44,716 nucleotides of DNA from Pseudomonas citrullilanati (GTDB lineage Bacteria > Pseudomonadota > Gammaproteobacteria > Pseudomonadales > Pseudomonadaceae): the NCBI RefSeq assembly GCF_030580855.1, contig NZ_JAUQOP010000040.1:1-44716 (forward strand). Reading direction: 5' to 3'. Positions 37,521 to 44,716 of this stretch are shown here, one piece after another (within the stretch, counting starts at the first letter, position 1; every line of letters begins with the position of its first letter). The translations under genes and the position numbers were made by a program. The notes under the pieces were generated by a model. The model saw nothing but the letters and a program-made list of their open reading frames with translations, did no database searches and was not told where the DNA came from.

Positions 37521-39074
37521 TCAGGACAAGCCCGAGGCCAGTTGCATCACTCGTTCCTGGGTCGCTTCGCTGCGGTCGAGGATGCCCATCAGCTCGCCCT
37601 CATGCATCACCATGACCCGGTCGCTCATGCCCAGTACTTCCGGCAGCTCCGAGGAAATCATGATCACCGCCATGCCTTCGCCAGCGAGGTAGGCGATGAG
37701 CCGGTAGATCTCCGCCTTGGCGCCGACGTCGATGCCGCGGGTCGGCTCGTCGAGGATGAGGATGCGCGGGTTGGTCATCAGCCAGCGGGCCAGCAGCGCC
37801 TTTTGCTGGTTGCCACCGGACAAGGTGTCGATGCACTGCTCCAACGACGGTGTCTTGACCCGCAACTTCTTGCACATGTCTTCGCACAGTGCACGCAGGG
37901 CCTTCTGCTGGATGAAACCGTTGCCGACATAATGGGGCAGCACCGCCATCTCCATGTTTTCCAGCACCGACAGGCAGGGGAACAGGCCACTGAGCTTGCG
38001 ATCCTCGGTCAACAGGGCGAAGCCCTTTTCGATGGCCATGTGCGGATCGCTGATGCGCACCGGCTGGCCGTCCAGCAGGATTTCACCACCGGTGGCCGGG
38101 GTGACGCCGAAAATCGCCTCGGCTACGTTGGTCCTGCCCGAGCCCATCAGCCCGGCGATGCCGAGGATCTCCCCGGCATGCAGGTCGAAGGACACGCCCT
38201 TGAAAATGCCGTCCAGGCTCAGGTCGCGCACCGCCAGCAAGCGCTCGCCGATGGGCTTTTCCCGCACCGGGAACAACTGGCTCAATTCACGCCCGACCAT
38301 CATCGAGATCAGGCTGTCGCCGTCCATGCTGTCGGCCCGTTGCAGGCCGATGTAGGCGCCGTCGCGAAACACCGCGACTTCGTCGGCAATGGCGAACACT
38401 TCGTTCATTTTGTGGGTGATGTAGATGATGCCCTTACCCTGGGCCTTGAGGTCGGCGATGATCGAAAACAGATGGGCCACTTCCGTCTCGGTGATGGCCG
38501 ACGTCGGTTCATCCATGATCAGGATGTCCGAGTCGTAGGACACCGCCTTGGCGATTTCCACCATCTGCCGTTCGGCGATGCTCAGGTTGCCCACGTGCTC
38601 CTCGGGGTCGAGGTGGATGCGCAGGCGCTCCAGCAACCGGGCGGTGCAGCGATGCATCTCGCGATGGTCGATCATGTGCAGGCCGTTGAGCTGCTCGCGA
38701 CCGATCCAGATGTTCTCGGCGATGCTCATGTGCGGCATCAGGTTGAGCTCCTGGTGGATCATTGCGATCCCGGCCTGCAAGGCCGCCAGGGGCGTGTCGA
38801 AGGTCACCGGCTGGCCCCGCAGGCGCAGTTCGCCGGCGTCGGGCTGGTAGATGCCGGCGATGATTTTCATCAGGGTGGATTTGCCCGCGCCGTTTTCACC
38901 CATCAGGGCCAGCACGGAGCCGGGGCGTACCCGCAGTTGTACATCGGACAGGGCCACCACGCCGGGAAAGCCCTTGCTGACATTGACGACTTCCAGCAGG
39001 TACGGCTCATCACGTAATACGTCCGGCTGGTAAGTCATCGCCGGGGCGCTCGAAGCAGTCGCTGAAGCGAACAT
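37521..39074 (-). CDS. Sugar (predicted inositol) ABC transporter ATP-binding protein
   Basis: This 517-residue protein has two tandem nucleotide-binding domains, as in RbsA/MglA/IatA. Domain 1 has Walker A GENGAGKST (residues 59-67), signature LSIAERQMVEIAKA and Walker B ILIMDEPTSAI. Domain 2 has the usual degenerate Walker A (GLMGSGRTN, arginine for lysine), LSGGNQQKALLARWL and ILILDEPTRGIDVG. AGGGAG lies 9 nt before ATG 39074; a TTG at 39095 would lengthen it. It energises uptake by the permease downstream. The gap to the binding protein is about 80 nt. Confidence 0.92.
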   Translation of the reverse strand: MFASATASSAPAMTYQPDVLRDEPYLLEVVNVSKGFPGVVALSDVQLRVRPGSVLALMGENGAGKSTLMKIIAGIYQPDAGELRLRGQPVTFDTPLAALQAGIAMIHQELNLMPHMSIAENIWIGREQLNGLHMIDHREMHRCTARLLERLRIHLDPEEHVGNLSIAERQMVEIAKAVSYDSDILIMDEPTSAITETEVAHLFSIIADLKAQGKGIIYITHKMNEVFAIADEVAVFRDGAYIGLQRADSMDGDSLISMMVGRELSQLFPVREKPIGERLLAVRDLSLDGIFKGVSFDLHAGEILGIAGLMGSGRTNVAEAIFGVTPATGGEILLDGQPVRISDPHMAIEKGFALLTEDRKLSGLFPCLSVLENMEMAVLPHYVGNGFIQQKALRALCEDMCKKLRVKTPSLEQCIDTLSGGNQQKALLARWLMTNPRILILDEPTRGIDVGAKAEIYRLIAYLAGEGMAVIMISSELPEVLGMSDRVMVMHEGELMGILDRSEATQERVMQLASGLS

Positions 39075-39154
39075 GATCAGGTACTCCCTCGGCAAGGTCG
39101 CTGTGGCGACCTCGCCTGCTTATTATTGTGGTGGAACCGCAGGGACCGTGACCC

Positions 39155-40081
39155 TCACTTGAACTGATCGACGTTTTCCGGGGTGATCAGCCGATACGGT
39201 ACCCAGACCGCCTGTTCCACCGGCTGCTTCTTGATCATCTTCACGGCGGTGTCGATCGAGCCATCGGCCTGGCCCTTGGCATCCTGGAACACCGAGACGG
39301 TCATCTCGCCTTTCTTGATGGCGTTCAAGCCGTCCGGCGTGCCATCGACCCCGGCAATCAATACGCTGCCCTTCTCCTTGCCCGCCTGCTTGAGGGCCAT
39401 GGCGGCGCCAATGGCCATTTCGTCATTGTTGGCGACCACGGCCTGGAATTCGCGGCCCTGGGTCAGCCAATCGTTGACCAGGTCCATACCCTTGTTGCGC
39501 AGCCAGGTACCGGTCTGTCGTTCCTTGATCTCGATGCCGGGGTACTTGGCCAAGACGTCCTCGACCCCTTTGGTGCGGTTGGCGGTGGAGTTGTTGGCCA
39601 GGTCACCGAGCAGGATCACGATGTCGCCCTTGCCGCCCATTTTTTCCGCCAGGTACTGCATCTGCATCCGCCCCGCTTCCAGGTCATCGGAGGCGACGGT
39701 GACCACGCCGGCCGGCAGCTTCGGCTCGTCGGGACGCCGATTGACGTAGACCAGCGGGATACCGGCAGCCACGGCGGCCTTGGTGATGCGCTGGGTCGCG
39801 GCGGTGTCCACCGGGTTGACGATGATGGCGTCGACCTTCTGGCTGATGAAGCTTTCCACCTGGCTCAGTTGCTTGACCACGTCGCTGCGGGCGTCTTCGA
39901 ATTGCAGGCTGACGCCGTCCGGCAGGGACTTGGCCTTCTTGTCCATGGATTCGCGCAGGTAGGTCAGCCAAGTGTCGTCGAACTGGGACATGCTGACGCC
40001 GATCTTCAGGTCAGCCAGGGCCGCGCCGCTGGTGAGCATCAATGACAGGGCCAGCGAGGCGATACGGGTCTTGGTCTTCAT
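39155..40081 (-). CDS. Sugar (predicted inositol) ABC transporter substrate-binding protein
   Basis: This 308-residue periplasmic protein of the Peripla_BP_4/ribose-binding type has a signal peptide (residues 1-23, cleaved after SGAALA). Then DLKIGVSMSQFDDTWLTYLR, the hinge NPVDTAATQRITKAAVAAGI and the ligand loop AVVANNDEMAIGAAMALKQA followed by VLIAGVDGTPDG. It is the first gene of the transporter operon. Its neighbours iolG/iolD and the operator in the promoter at 40375-40403 suggest inositol as ligand (comparable to IbpA); the closely related ribose or other polyol binding cannot be excluded. Confidence 0.9.
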   Translation of the reverse strand: MKTKTRIASLALSLMLTSGAALADLKIGVSMSQFDDTWLTYLRESMDKKAKSLPDGVSLQFEDARSDVVKQLSQVESFISQKVDAIIVNPVDTAATQRITKAAVAAGIPLVYVNRRPDEPKLPAGVVTVASDDLEAGRMQMQYLAEKMGGKGDIVILLGDLANNSTANRTKGVEDVLAKYPGIEIKERQTGTWLRNKGMDLVNDWLTQGREFQAVVANNDEMAIGAAMALKQAGKEKGSVLIAGVDGTPDGLNAIKKGEMTVSVFQDAKGQADGSIDTAVKMIKKQPVEQAVWVPYRLITPENVDQFK

Positions 40082-40132
40082 GAACGGTCTTTCTCCACTT
40101 TTTTGTTGGTTTTATGGATAAGGCGTAGCGGA

Positions 40133-40276
40133 TCAGGAACGCGGCAAGCGCACGATGGGCGCGCCGGGGATGCAACAGACCACGGTGCCCTTGCGCTGGA
40201 TGCACAGGGACCCGAAGAGGGACAGGACAGCGGACAGGCTTGGCAAGTGAAACGCAGAGCGGCTGAAGGTTTTCAT
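40133..40276 (-). CDS. Possible small leader protein
   Basis: A 47-codon frame (MKTFSRSAFHLPSLSAVLSL, ending IPGAPIVRLPRS) lies inside the ~290-nt leader of the transporter operon. Its hydrophobic N-terminal half and two-cysteine VVCCIPG segment could be real, but the ribosome site is weak and the family is not recognised. The remainder of this 336-nt intergenic stretch shows only the promoter. Confidence 0.2.
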   Translation of the reverse strand: MKTFSRSAFHLPSLSAVLSLFGSLCIQRKGTVVCCIPGAPIVRLPRS

Positions 40277-40374
40277 CGACGGTACCTGGCTGTGTTTCTT
40301 GTTTTTGTGAAGTCCGCCACCCATTCAAGACGCGTTTGCCGGAATGGGAACCGGATGTCGGTAACCTGGAAATG

Positions 40375-40403
40375 ACTTTATTGGAAAATATTTTCCACAT
40401 CAA
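40375..40403 (-). promoter_or_regulatory. Promoter with operator palindrome for the inositol-type ABC operon
   Basis: On the minus strand TTGATG (40403-40398), a 17-nt spacer and TAAAGT (40380-40375) form a sigma-70-like promoter. The spacer holds the perfect palindrome TGGAAAATATTTTCCA (40382-40397), which contains GGAA-N6-TTCC, the motif reported for the inositol repressor IolR (RpiR family). A protein bound there would block RNA polymerase. The predicted start near 40368 leaves a leader of about 290 nt. Confidence 0.65.
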
Positions 40404-40417
40404 CAAATTTTAGAATT

Positions 40418-41470
40418 TTATTCGTTTTTTATTCCATGGCCCACGGGCGGGGCCATGACCACCACCTCAGCCTGTTCGGCGCTCTGCCGGGCAGCGTCCA
40501 GGATGCGCGTGGTCGCCAGGGCATCGCGGGCCTCCACGGGCAACGGGCCCTGCCCTTGCAATGCGCTTTGCAGGCGCTGGTAGTACGCCATCCAGCAGCC
40601 GCGTTCCGAGGTCACCCGCTCGCGCTCGGTGCCGTGTTCGAACCAGCCCCAGCGCCGATGTTCCTCGGTCCCCCAGCGCTCGCCCGCGCTGGCCGGGCTC
40701 AACCCGGCGAGCGCCTGGGCTTCCTGGCCGTCCAGCCCCTCGACGGTGTAGCAACCCTGGGTGCCGCTGACTCGCAAGCGCGGGCGCGGTGCGTTTTGCA
40801 CACAATTGCCGCTTAGGTGCGAGACCACCCCGTCGACGTGGGTCAGGGACATGAAGAAACCATTGTCGAAAACCTGCCCGGGCGTCCGGTAATCCAGCTC
40901 GGCGTAGACCCGCGCCACCGGTCCGAACAATTGCAGCGCCTGGTCCACCAGGTGGCTGCCGAGGTCACGCAGGAACCCGCCACCGCTGCCCTTGCCCACC
41001 GACGTCGGCGAATAGCGCTCGACACTGGACTCGAAGCGCACGACCTGGCCCAAGGCACCGGAAGCCAGCAGCTTGCGCAAGGTCAGGAAGTCCGAATCCC
41101 AGCGCCGGTTCTGGTACACGCTCAACGGCACGTTGCCCCGCTCGGCCGCCAGCACCAGTGTTTCGGCCTCGGCCGCGTCGCGGGCGAATGGCTTGTCGCT
41201 GACCACCGCCACACCACGCTCGATGGCTTCCAGCACCACCGCCGGGCGAGCATCCAGCGGCGTGGACACCACCACCGCGTCGACGCCGGCGGCCACCAAT
41301 TGCTCAAGCGTGTCGAACGCCTGGACATGCGGGTGATCGGCCGCCAGTTGCGCACGCCGCTCGGCCGACCGCGTGACCACGCCGACGAACGTCGCCCCCG
41401 GCAAACTGCTGATCAACGGCCCATGAAAAAACCGTCCGCCCTTGCCGTAGCCCACCAGTCCGATTCGCAT
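40418..41470 (-). CDS. Gfo/Idh/MocA oxidoreductase, IolW/YhhX-like (predicted scyllo-inositol dehydrogenase)
   Basis: This 350-residue protein from ATG 41470 (AAGGAG 7 nt upstream; the frame runs on to 41563 through a REP) has an N-terminal Rossmann fold GLVGYGKGGRFFHGPL, DKPFA for the EKP position with a conserved lysine, SVYQNRRWDSDFLTLRKLL, DLGSHLVDQALQLFG, and a C-terminal GLDGQEAQAL then YYQRLQSALQGQGPLPV. The order and wording closely resemble Bacillus subtilis IolW, the NADPH-dependent scyllo-inositol dehydrogenase. Placement directly behind iolG supports a role in inositol stereoisomer conversion. The assignment is by remembered family pattern. Confidence 0.8.
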   Translation of the reverse strand: MRIGLVGYGKGGRFFHGPLISSLPGATFVGVVTRSAERRAQLAADHPHVQAFDTLEQLVAAGVDAVVVSTPLDARPAVVLEAIERGVAVVSDKPFARDAAEAETLVLAAERGNVPLSVYQNRRWDSDFLTLRKLLASGALGQVVRFESSVERYSPTSVGKGSGGGFLRDLGSHLVDQALQLFGPVARVYAELDYRTPGQVFDNGFFMSLTHVDGVVSHLSGNCVQNAPRPRLRVSGTQGCYTVEGLDGQEAQALAGLSPASAGERWGTEEHRRWGWFEHGTERERVTSERGCWMAYYQRLQSALQGQGPLPVEARDALATTRILDAARQSAEQAEVVVMAPPVGHGIKNE

Positions 41471-41500
41471 GCAAGCTCCTTGTTTGGATAAAACGCTGCC

Positions 41501-41596
41501 CCCTGTGGGAGCGGGCTTGCCCGCGAAGACGGCGGCACATTCAACATTGATGTCGACGGACACGACGCCTTCGCGAGCAAGCCCGCTCCCACAGGG
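41501..41596. repeat. REP inverted pair between two iol dehydrogenase genes
   Basis: Arms of 28 bp (41501-41528 and 41569-41596) match with a single mismatch and carry CCCTGTGGGAGCGGGCTTGC. It lies between iolG and the IolW-like gene and could reduce transcript continuity between them. Confidence 0.9.
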
Positions 41597-41605
41597 CGAT
41601 TGTGG

Positions 41606-42616
41606 TCAACCATAGAAACGCGGGCGCTCGGGCAATTCGATCCTGACGATCTGCCCGCTCTGCTGCGCGTCGAGACAGGCATCCGCCGCCACCGCCGCCG
41701 CGAAGCCATCCCAGGCCGAGGGCCCGCCCACTTGCCCGGCGCGCACGCCGTCGATGAAGGCTTGCAGTTCGACGTCGTAGGCGGCGATGAAACGGTCCTT
41801 CCAATCCATCAGGATCGCATTGGACAACTTGGCCTCGCTGCGCAGTTGCACCTGGGACGGTTCCGGCAGCCTGGCAATGCCGGTCTCCCCCACCACTTCG
41901 CACTGGATGTCATAGCCGTACTGGCAGTTGACGAACACTTCGACGTCGATGCGGGTGCCCTTGGCGGTTTCCAGCAGCACGATCTGCGGATCGCGCAGGT
42001 GAGCCAGGGCCTTGCTGGTCTTGCGCGGAAACACCACCTGCACCGAGACGTAGTCATCGGCCAACAACCAGCGCAGCACATCCAGCTCGTGGATGAGCGT
42101 GTCGGTGATGGCCATGTCGGTCTTGTAGTGCTCGCCCACCCTGGGGTTGCGGTGGGCGCAGTGCAGCATCAGTGGTTCGCCGATCTGGCCGTTGTCGATC
42201 ACGGCCTTGAGGGCCCGATACCCTTCGTCGTAGGGCCGCATGAAACCGACCTGCACCAGCCGCGTGCCATGGGCCACTTCGGCATCGACGATCCGCCGGC
42301 AGCCTTGGGCGGTGACCGCCAGGGGCTTTTCGCAGAACACCGGCTTGCCGGCGGCAATCGCCGCCAGCACGTACTCTTCATGGCTCGGGCCCCAGGAGGT
42401 GACCAGGATCGCCTCGACATCCGGCGCATTGATCACGGCATGCCCGTCCGGGTAGACCTCGGCGGCAAGATTCAGGTCCGCGACCACCTTCGCCGCCTGG
42501 GCCAGGTTGATGTCGGTCACCGCCACCACCTGGCTGTTGAGCAAGGTCTGGCTGCAACGACGGATATGGTCCTGGCCGATGGCCCCGGTGCCGATGACGC
42601 CCAGCTTCAAAGACAT
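41606..42616 (-). CDS. iolG: Inositol 2-dehydrogenase
   Basis: This 336-residue NAD-dependent enzyme oxidises myo-inositol to 2-keto-myo-inositol (scyllo-inosose), the first step of inositol catabolism. The Rossmann motif is GVIGTGAIGQDHIRR (residues 6-20). The catalytic residues fall at K97 (CEKPLAV), D172 and H176 (TDTLIHELD), the same numbers as in Bacillus subtilis IolG. ATG 42616 follows AAGGAG by 6 nt; a TTG start at 42622 is unlikely. It is preceded by iolD (42 nt upstream) and followed by a REP and the IolW-like gene. Confidence 0.93.
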   Translation of the reverse strand: MSLKLGVIGTGAIGQDHIRRCSQTLLNSQVVAVTDINLAQAAKVVADLNLAAEVYPDGHAVINAPDVEAILVTSWGPSHEEYVLAAIAAGKPVFCEKPLAVTAQGCRRIVDAEVAHGTRLVQVGFMRPYDEGYRALKAVIDNGQIGEPLMLHCAHRNPRVGEHYKTDMAITDTLIHELDVLRWLLADDYVSVQVVFPRKTSKALAHLRDPQIVLLETAKGTRIDVEVFVNCQYGYDIQCEVVGETGIARLPEPSQVQLRSEAKLSNAILMDWKDRFIAAYDVELQAFIDGVRAGQVGGPSAWDGFAAAVAADACLDAQQSGQIVRIELPERPRFYG

Positions 42617-42658
42617 GTGCAACTCCTTATTCGGGTTGAGGCAATGGATACGGTGGGG

Positions 42659-44590
42659 TTAATACTGACGGGCCTTGGCCAGTCGCTCATTGAGGGCCCT
42701 GGCGGCCGCTTCGGTCCGGGCACTGGTGGAGACCTGCGCCACGCCGACCCGCCACCAGGACAGGTAGCTGTGGATCATGGTCTTGGGCAGGACCTTGATG
42801 TCGATCAGCGTGGAAACGGTCTGCAACCGCGCATCCGCCAGGGCCGCGTGCAATTGGTCGAGGGTGGTCACCTTGTAGGTCTTGCAACCATAGGCCGCCG
42901 CGCTCATGGCGAAGTCCACCGGCACGAAGCCGCCGTCGAGCTTGCCGGTGTCCGGGTTGCGGAAGCGGAACTCGGTGCCGAAGCTGTCCATGCCGTTGCC
43001 CATCTGCAAGTTGTTGATGCAGCCGAAGGTCATGTTGTCCAGCAGCACCACGTTGATCTTGCGCCGCTCCTGGATCGACGTGGCCAGTTCCGAATGCAGC
43101 ATCATGTAGGAGCCGTCCCCCACCAACGCGTAGACCTCTTTGTCCGGCTCGGCGAGCTTCACCCCCAGCGCCGCGTTCACTTCATACCCCATGCACGAAT
43201 ACCCGTATTCGAGGTGATAGGTGTTCACGCCCTTGCTGCGCCAGCTGCGCTGCAAGTCACCGGGCAAGCTGCCGGCGGCGGCGACGATGATGGCGTCATC
43301 GGCCAGGGTGGCGTTGAGGGTGCCCAGCACGCGACTCTGGGTCAGGCAGGAGCCGGTGAGTTCGATGAACTCGCGAAACACCGCCGGGTCCAGGTGATCG
43401 TTGATGTGCGGGACGAAATCCTCGGCCTGGTAATCGGCCTGGAAGACCCGGTCCACCTCGGCGTCCAATCGGGCCTTGGCATCGGCGACTTGTCCGCCCC
43501 AGTCGGCGCGGTAATCGCCCAACGCACCGGTCAGTGCCTCCAGGCCCGAGCGGGCGTCGGCCAGCAGTTGCACGCCGTCGAGTTTCACCGCATCGCACGG
43601 GCTGACATTGAGGTTGAGGAACTGCACGCCGGGCTGGCGGAACAGCCACTTGGAGCCCGTGGTGAAATCGCTGTAGCGCGTGCCGATACCGATGATCAGG
43701 TCCGCCTCGGCGGCCAGCAGGTTCGCCGCCAGGCAACCGGTTTCGCCGACGCCGCCGACGTTCAGCGGATGGCTGGACACCACCGCGCTCTTGCCGGCCT
43801 GGGTCTCGGCGAACGGGATCTGGAAGCGTTCGGCAAACGCCTGCAAGGCCGCATTGGCCCCGGAATACCGGACGCCACCGCCGCAAATGATCAGTGGCCG
43901 ACGCTTGCCCTCGAACAGCGCCAGGGCGTCATCGAGCATCGCCTGGGTGGCCGGGCGACGGTCGATCCGATGCACGCGTTTTTGCAGGAAGTAATCCGGG
44001 TAATCGTAGGCCTCGGCCTGCACGTCCTGGGGCAGCGCCAGGGTCACCGCGCCGGTCTCGGCCGGGTCGGTGAGCACGCGCATGGCCTGGATCGCGGCAC
44101 TCATCAATTGCTCGGGGCGGTTGATGCGGTCCCAGTATTTGCTCACGGCCTTGAATGCATCGTTGGTGCTGATGCTCAGGTCGTGGAACTGCTCGATCTG
44201 TTGCAGCACCGGGTCCGGCTGGCGACTGGCATAGACGTCGCCGGGCAACAGCAACAACGGGATGCGATTGGCCGTCGCCGTGGCGGCCGCGGTCAGCATG
44301 TTCGCCGCGCCGGGGCCGACCGACGAGGTGCAGGCGTAGATCTTGCGCCGCAGGTGCTGCTTGGCGAACCCGATGGCGGCGTGGGCCATGCCCTGTTCAT
44401 TGCGCCCCTGGTGCACCACCAGGTCGCCGGCTTCCTGCTCCAGCGCCTGGCCCAGGCCCAGCACGTTGCCATGGCCGAAAATGGTGAAAACCCCGGCGAC
44501 GAACTTGCTCTGGACACCATCGACCTCGACGTACTGGTTATCGAGGAATTTCACCAGGGCCTGGGCCATGGTCAGTCGTGTTGTGGTCAT
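42659..44590 (-). CDS. iolD: 3D-(3,5/4)-trihydroxycyclohexane-1,2-dione acylhydrolase
   Basis: This 643-residue thiamine-diphosphate enzyme hydrolyses the cyclic diketone made by IolE to 5-deoxy-glucuronate. It has the cofactor-activating glutamate E65 in GRNEQGMAHAA, the central domain PLIICGGGVRYSGANAAL, and the ThDP/Mg site GDGSYMMLHSELATSIQERR, with D492 and the conserved asparagine LLDN about 27 residues on. The length is typical (B. subtilis IolD is 637). AAGGTG precedes the ATG. It is the first iol gene in the window on this strand; upstream genes lie beyond the G-tract end. Confidence 0.94.
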   Translation of the reverse strand: MTTTRLTMAQALVKFLDNQYVEVDGVQSKFVAGVFTIFGHGNVLGLGQALEQEAGDLVVHQGRNEQGMAHAAIGFAKQHLRRKIYACTSSVGPGAANMLTAAATATANRIPLLLLPGDVYASRQPDPVLQQIEQFHDLSISTNDAFKAVSKYWDRINRPEQLMSAAIQAMRVLTDPAETGAVTLALPQDVQAEAYDYPDYFLQKRVHRIDRRPATQAMLDDALALFEGKRRPLIICGGGVRYSGANAALQAFAERFQIPFAETQAGKSAVVSSHPLNVGGVGETGCLAANLLAAEADLIIGIGTRYSDFTTGSKWLFRQPGVQFLNLNVSPCDAVKLDGVQLLADARSGLEALTGALGDYRADWGGQVADAKARLDAEVDRVFQADYQAEDFVPHINDHLDPAVFREFIELTGSCLTQSRVLGTLNATLADDAIIVAAAGSLPGDLQRSWRSKGVNTYHLEYGYSCMGYEVNAALGVKLAEPDKEVYALVGDGSYMMLHSELATSIQERRKINVVLLDNMTFGCINNLQMGNGMDSFGTEFRFRNPDTGKLDGGFVPVDFAMSAAAYGCKTYKVTTLDQLHAALADARLQTVSTLIDIKVLPKTMIHSYLSWWRVGVAQVSTSARTEAAARALNERLAKARQY

Positions 44591-44621
44591 GCTTGCACCT
44601 TTTCAAACGCAACTCGGTCAA

Positions 44622-44716
<95 letters not shown>

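Overview
The window looks like a chromosomal segment from a fluorescent Pseudomonas (P. fluorescens complex). Pointers are the high GC content, paired REP palindromes built on GTGGGAGCGGGCTTGCTCGCG and TGTGGCGAGGGGATTTAT, a Mrp/Sha antiporter operon with subunits A and B fused, and typical Pseudomonas single genes. The species assignment is inference. No tRNA, rRNA, CRISPR array, insertion sequence or integrase was seen.

Layout. (1) 92-3866: a PAAR-like DUF4280 protein; a phosphotransferase/SDR pair; a lone Gfo/Idh/MocA dehydrogenase with two operator-like repeats in its promoter. (2) 4069-20914: a complete insecticidal toxin complex (Tc) operon in the order TcB (tcaC-like), split TcA (tcaA-like then tcaB-like), TcC (tccC-like). 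tcaC overlaps tcaA by 4 nt, and the other junctions are equally tight. TcaA carries an extra C-terminal block of Ig-like (Big-1-like) modules. The TccC passenger domain looks like a PI3/4-kinase/HipA-fold kinase, not the ADP-ribosyltransferase known from Photorhabdus TccC3/TccC5. (3) 20940-23984: an XRE-cupin regulator and FAD/NAD(P)-binding protein, divergent from an EamA transporter. (4) 24340-30397: the six-gene Sha/Mrp Na+/H+ antiporter operon, bracketed by two copies of one REP-like inverted repeat. (5) 30579-36102: single genes, namely a DUF3995 membrane protein, an orphan betaine-type binding protein, small conserved proteins (one DUF2789), a chemoreceptor with a C-terminal sensory part, and a DksA paralogue lacking two zinc cysteines. 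(6) 36464-44590, all minus strand: part of an inositol catabolism locus with iolD, iolG, an IolW-like dehydrogenase and a sugar ABC transporter. A perfect 16-bp palindrome sits between the -35 and -10 of the transporter promoter. The remaining iol genes (iolC/E/B/A/R) are not in the window.

How the genes fit together. In Tc toxins TcA forms the receptor-binding, pore-forming injector. TcB and TcC form a cocoon that holds the cleaved TcC C-terminus and delivers it into a host cell. Here the delivered enzyme is predicted to be a kinase. No immunity gene follows tccC, which fits a eukaryotic target. In the inositol block the ABC transporter would import inositol, IolG would oxidise it to 2-keto-myo-inositol, and IolD would open the ring of the diketone made by IolE (not in the window). 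The IolW-like enzyme probably interconverts stereoisomers.

The last ~85 bases are a G-tract that looks like an assembly or sequencing artefact.
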